A stretch of DNA of 64,000 bases from Amorphochlora amoebiformis (taxonomy: Eukaryota > Cercozoa > Chlorarachniophyceae): NCBI GenBank assembly GCA_054601695.1, contig BAAHQB010000111.1:496001-560000 (forward strand), written 5' to 3'. Of the stretch, positions 59,710 to 64,000 are shown piece after piece (the stretch's first letter is position 1; the number at the start of each line of letters is the position of its first letter). The translations under genes were made by a program, and so were the position numbers. A model generated the notes under the pieces. The model did no database searches. It was not told the origin of the DNA and was given only the letters and a program-made list of their open reading frames with translations.

Positions 59710-60166
59710 CCTGCCCTCACCTTAACCCTAACCCTACCCTAACCCTAATCCTAAACCCCAGCTCTATCTTAACCCAACCTACCCTAACCCTAACCATAAT
59801 AACCCTAATCCTAAACCCCAGCCTACTGACCCTGACCCTGACCCTGACCCTGACCCTGACCCTGACCCTGACCCTGACCCTGACCCTGACCCTGACCCTG
59901 ACCCTGACCCTGACCCTGACCCTAACCCTAACCCTAACCCTAACCCTAACCCTAACACCCTAACCCTAAAACCTAGCTCTATCCTAACCCTAACCCAACC
60001 GTAAGCCTCACCCTAATCCTAACCCTAGGTCTATTCTAACCCAACCTAGCCTAACCCTAACTACCCTAATCCTAGCTCTATCCTCCAACCTACCCTAACC
60101 CTAACCCTAACCTAACCCTAACCCTAACCTAACCCTAATCCTAAACCCGGGCTCTTTCCTATATAT

Positions 60167-60222
<56 letters not shown>

Positions 60223-60535
60223 AAACAATAGTAATCATTTACACCAAAATGTACAAATACATATAAATTATTCGTAATACAAATTTAGAATATCTATGTA
60301 TGTGCACATGTATGTACATATATACATATATGTATACAAAAGTATAAATATTCTAAACCTGGATGCCTGAGGCGTGGATGTCCTTGATGAGATCAATCAT
60401 GGCTTGCTGGACGTTCTTGTCAGTCTTCGCCTGAGGGTACATGAATACATACATATTATGTACATATATTTTAATATGTGTGTATGTATAAATATGTATA
60501 TATATATATTATATATATATATATATATATTATTT

Positions 60536-60625
<90 letters not shown>

Positions 60626-60683
60626 ATATTGGAGAAATATGAATCACACATACACACACGCGTACACACACACGCACATATAG

Positions 60684-60721
<38 letters not shown>

Positions 60722-60835
60722 TATATATATAATATATATATATATGTATATATGTATATATATATGTATATATATATATACATGAATATACATACACATA
60801 TATATTATGATATATAATGTATATAATGTTAATTA

Positions 60836-60894
<59 letters not shown>

Positions 60895-61363
60895 TATGTA
60901 TATTTATATACATACACATATATCTGCACAACAACAACAATACTACTATCAGTACTAATAATAACAACAATAACAAAGTGCTATATTTTACGATGGAAAT
61001 GTATGTAGAGCAAACGGGAGATAAGTTGGAAACGAGAACGAAAAAGAGCGATGATGAGAGATATCCAGTACAGAAAGAGCAAGAAAAGCGAGAGAGCTGT
61101 GTATTGGATTATGTTGTAGAGAATATACGGAAGTCTCGAGGAATTTGATGCCATGCTTCTTCGCAAAAGCGAGACCCATTTCTGTTGTCACCTGCCATAA
61201 TTCAGGGATGTCATTCAATATTGATATACGTATATATAAATATATATATGTGCACAATACACATACATATAAATAGATATAATGTAAAGAAATATGGAAA
61301 TACACATATACATAATACATATATACTTATATACATATATATATATATATATTATATAGAATA

Positions 61364-61407
<44 letters not shown>

Positions 61408-61466
61408 TATATACAAACATATATGTACACACACATATATATATATATATACACACACATATATTA

Positions 61467-61503
<37 letters not shown>

Positions 61504-61644
61504 GCATATAGTAAAATATAAGTAAAAACAAATTTATTTTATATGTACATGAGGTATGTAAATGTGTTTTCGTACATCTACATGTAATACATACATAAGT
61601 TTAAGTATATATATCTATATATATATATATATATATGTTTTATA

Positions 61645-61684
<40 letters not shown>

Positions 61685-61820
61685 TATTCACATGGATATA
61701 ATACATATCGTATTTAGTGTGTATGATATATATATATATATACTTATGCATCATGATTGTTCCTATTACCAATAGTATTGATGTTAATTAAACATATAAT
61801 ATATATATGTATATATATAT

Positions 61821-61859
<39 letters not shown>

Positions 61860-62043
61860 TATATATATATATATACATATATAAATATATATATATATAT
61901 ATATGTATATAGTACGTCACCCTCTACATACATGTCATTTATATTTACATTTGCAGTGACATACAATATAGTTTTCTAAACACTATATATATATATATAT
62001 ATATATATTAATATGTGTATGCACACACATACACACATGTTTA

Positions 62044-62106
<63 letters not shown>

Positions 62107-62109
62107 TAC

Positions 62110-62165
<56 letters not shown>

Positions 62166-62907
62166 GCACCAACCGCTTTGGTTTTGGAATCTGTCTGATC
62201 AAGCTTGTTGCCAACTAGTATCTTAGCTATTCCCTTATCCGTGTGTTGATTGAGAACATCTATCCAGTTTTCTAAGCCTGAAAGAGGTTGTAATTGCACT
62301 ATATAAGGTTCAAATCCTGTATGGCTCTTCGATTCGGGATAGGGTTAGGGTTAGCATTTGGTCTTGATAGGGAAGGTTAAGGTTGGCCTCAGGATTAGAA
62401 TGGGAACTTTTAAATGAGTCGAGGTTGTTGATATCGTACACAAGCACCACCCCTGCAGCCTTGCGATAATAGCCTAGTACGAAAACAACACATAGCTGTT
62501 AGATTCATAACAGGGCTTACGATTAATCAATGAAGTATAATTACTTGTGGCGACGCTGCGAAAGCGCTCTTGGCCCGCTGTGTCCCATATCTGTACCTTT
62601 ACGGGCTTGCCGTCTACATAAAATTCCTTCACCTTGAAGTCGATTCTGACATCGCACGATCGCAACAGTAGGGTTCCCGCCAAAAGCCCCCGTTACAGAT
62701 TACAGAAAAGCCCACATCCAATGCGCACGCCCAAGCCCGTCCAACCAGTACAACCCCAATTCGATGCCCAACATGACGAAGCCCGATGCCCAGTTCGAGA
62801 CCCAGTGCATCGCGAAAATGCACACCACGAAAACCATAAACAAAACCACATGAAATTAATTGTACACAAATCACTCTCATTATAGGACCTCGATTTCATT
62901 CGAAAGA

Positions 62908-62969
<62 letters not shown>

Positions 62970-62997
62970 TCTATATATATATATAAAAATATATATA

Positions 62998-63055
<58 letters not shown>

Positions 63056-63075
63056 GATATATATATATGTATATA

Positions 63076-63112
<37 letters not shown>

Positions 63113-63120
63113 CATATATG

Positions 63121-63160
<40 letters not shown>

Positions 63161-63535
63161 ACATATGACTATCGATGTATGACATCTAGTAAGCATAAAC
63201 TTGACGGAATGTGATGGCTATTAGGGCCTTCTCTCGTTGGTGATGTGTTCGGTAATATATTACCCGACGGTGACTTTGAAACTCTTTTGAAACTTCTCGC
63301 CCACGAACCTCAGGGCCAGACACGTTTTGCCAACGCCTGCCAACACACCATTGAGCACAACAACGAGCCACACAATTGACAAAGGACCACGTCATTCCTT
63401 TAGAAAACTCTGCGGCACATTCCCGCGCTAAATGGACCGCCCCCTTAGGAAAACTTATAAAGCATTCTTCCTATTATATAGCTGCTCACCGCTGTCCCCC
63501 AGCAATAATATTTTCATCAGAGCGTATGAAGGCAT
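59158..63535 (-). CDS. Rab-family small GTPase
   Basis: Eight exons, all phases consistent: 63490-63535, 63264-63336, 62545-62645, 62408-62473, 62174-62277, 61129-61191, 60359-60430, 59158-59277; 214 aa, the usual Rab length. The nucleotide-binding motifs are complete: P-loop GDSGVGKTC, switch [21 protein letters not shown] and ETSAK. The tail ends KKWTCCSTG, so a double-cysteine prenylation site sits five residues from the end (CCxxx). The WDTAGQERF and following YYRKAAG region and NKLD place it in Rab rather than Ras/Arf. It is of the Rab1/8/18 general type, but I cannot choose the subfamily. Role: GTP-switch control of vesicle traffic. Its 3' end converges with the Na+/H+ exchanger across about 450 bp. 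Intron 7 carries the telomere-like array described separately. Confidence 0.96.
59708..60150. repeat. Telomere-like CCCTAA / CCCTGA array in Rab intron 7
   Basis: About 440 bp of degenerate CCCTAA repeats enclose an almost perfect block of about 16 CCCTGA units (roughly 59826-59922). The minus strand is the transcribed sense of the Rab gene, so the pre-mRNA would contain (UUAGGG)n and (UCAGGG)n, which can form G-quadruplexes. Confidence 0.95.
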
Positions 63536-63795
63536 GACAACAAGAGAGGCGCCACACTGAAGCCCACACCTGAACGTGAAAGATATTCTGTTTATGGATA
63601 TCTCCATATTATGTTTTGGATATCTAACATCCGGTTGCACATATCCAGATATCAATTCCTAATATCGAAAGTTCATTTAAAAAGTCGCTTGAACGTGTCC
63701 TCCATCACATGCCCGAGCCTTCGAAAGGGCGCCCGAAGGGCACCCCAAGTCACAATAACTGACCAAGTGGACTACGGGGCCTCACGGTGGTTAAT
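63536..63795. promoter_or_regulatory. Region upstream of the Rab gene, possibly bidirectional
   Basis: A 260-bp TA-poor block upstream of the Rab ATG. It holds several GATATC-like inverted elements (for example TGGATATCTCCA near 63595 and CCAGATATCAATT near 63645). It would be a divergent promoter if the right-edge exon is real. Confidence 0.4.
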
Positions 63796-63859
63796 ATGCC
63801 GTCGAAATACAGGAAATTCCTCAGCAACAAGGATTCGCGAGAGTCTAAGGCTCGAAGAA
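63796..63859 (+). CDS. Possible first coding exon of a plus-strand gene cut by the right edge
   Basis: An ATG at 63796 opens 21 codons (MPSKYRKFLSNKDSRESKAR and one more Arg) and runs into a good donor, GTATGTG, after 63859 in phase 1. It lies about 260 bp from the divergent Rab start, which matches the spacing of the other divergent pairs. The peptide is basic and hydrophilic and I do not recognise it. Support is only the start codon, donor and position. Confidence 0.33.
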
Positions 63860-64000
63860 GTATGTGATTAATATATTAGCCTTTAATAACTACAGACAGG
63901 AGAGGGAGAGAAAGAGGGATAGGAGAGAGGGAGAGAGATGAGAAACAGGGACAGGAAGAGGGATAGGAACAAAAAGGGGGAGGAAGAAGGATGGGAAAAG

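Noticed and set aside
62300-62325. GGTTCAAATCCTG, like a tRNA B-box
   Set aside because: No A-box, cloverleaf or acceptor stem could be built around it; it lies in a Rab intron.

Overview
This window is nuclear DNA from an extremely intron-rich eukaryote. All coding sequence is cut into short GT-AG exons (often 40-90 nt), and the introns are filled with (TA)n and related microsatellites. Nearly every long ORF that reads as alternating Tyr/Ile is simply (TA)n and was ignored. I rebuilt genes by reading both strands for acceptor/donor pairs and accepting exon chains only where reading phase carried through. Eight genes, one pseudogene and one possible gene edge result. A nucleus-encoded TlyA/S4-type rRNA methyltransferase with a candidate N-terminal leader, plus TTAGGG-like repeats, would suit an alga or another protist. 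I cannot name the lineage.

Layout, left to right: RME-8/DNAJC13-like endosomal J-protein, minus strand, 3' end beyond the left edge (66-14004); TlyA-family methyltransferase, plus (14064-21671); intergenic zone with a broken universal-stress-protein copy (about 24158-24735); COG1 Golgi tethering subunit, minus, 25 exons (26021-38941); Spartan/SPRTN-like DNA-protein crosslink protease, plus (39303-45914); SANT/Myb-like gene, minus (47268-49451); TPR-glutaredoxin fusion, minus (49738-54222); Na+/H+ exchanger, plus (54582-58704); Rab GTPase, minus (59158-63535); possible first exon of a plus-strand gene at the right edge (63796-63859).

The gene order is regular. Divergent pairs are separated by short, TA-poor gaps (about 60-360 bp) that probably hold bidirectional promoters. 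The three convergent junctions hold a different kind of DNA, rich in CTAG and short palindromes, which is largely absent from the introns. Three genes, RME-8, COG1 and Rab, belong to endomembrane traffic. The others concern ion transport, redox, rRNA modification and DNA-protein crosslink repair, so I see no single pathway.

The most unusual observations are: (1) a tandem copy of a 48-bp glutaredoxin exon, plus two degenerate copies of the 3' halves of exons with their 5' splice sites in COG1 and the TlyA gene; (2) a G17 tract inside a coding exon; (3) a telomere-variant hexamer used both as a coding Ser-Gly linker and as an intronic array; (4) the contrasting sequence types at divergent and convergent junctions; (5) an apparent RME-8 without room for its usual N-terminal region.
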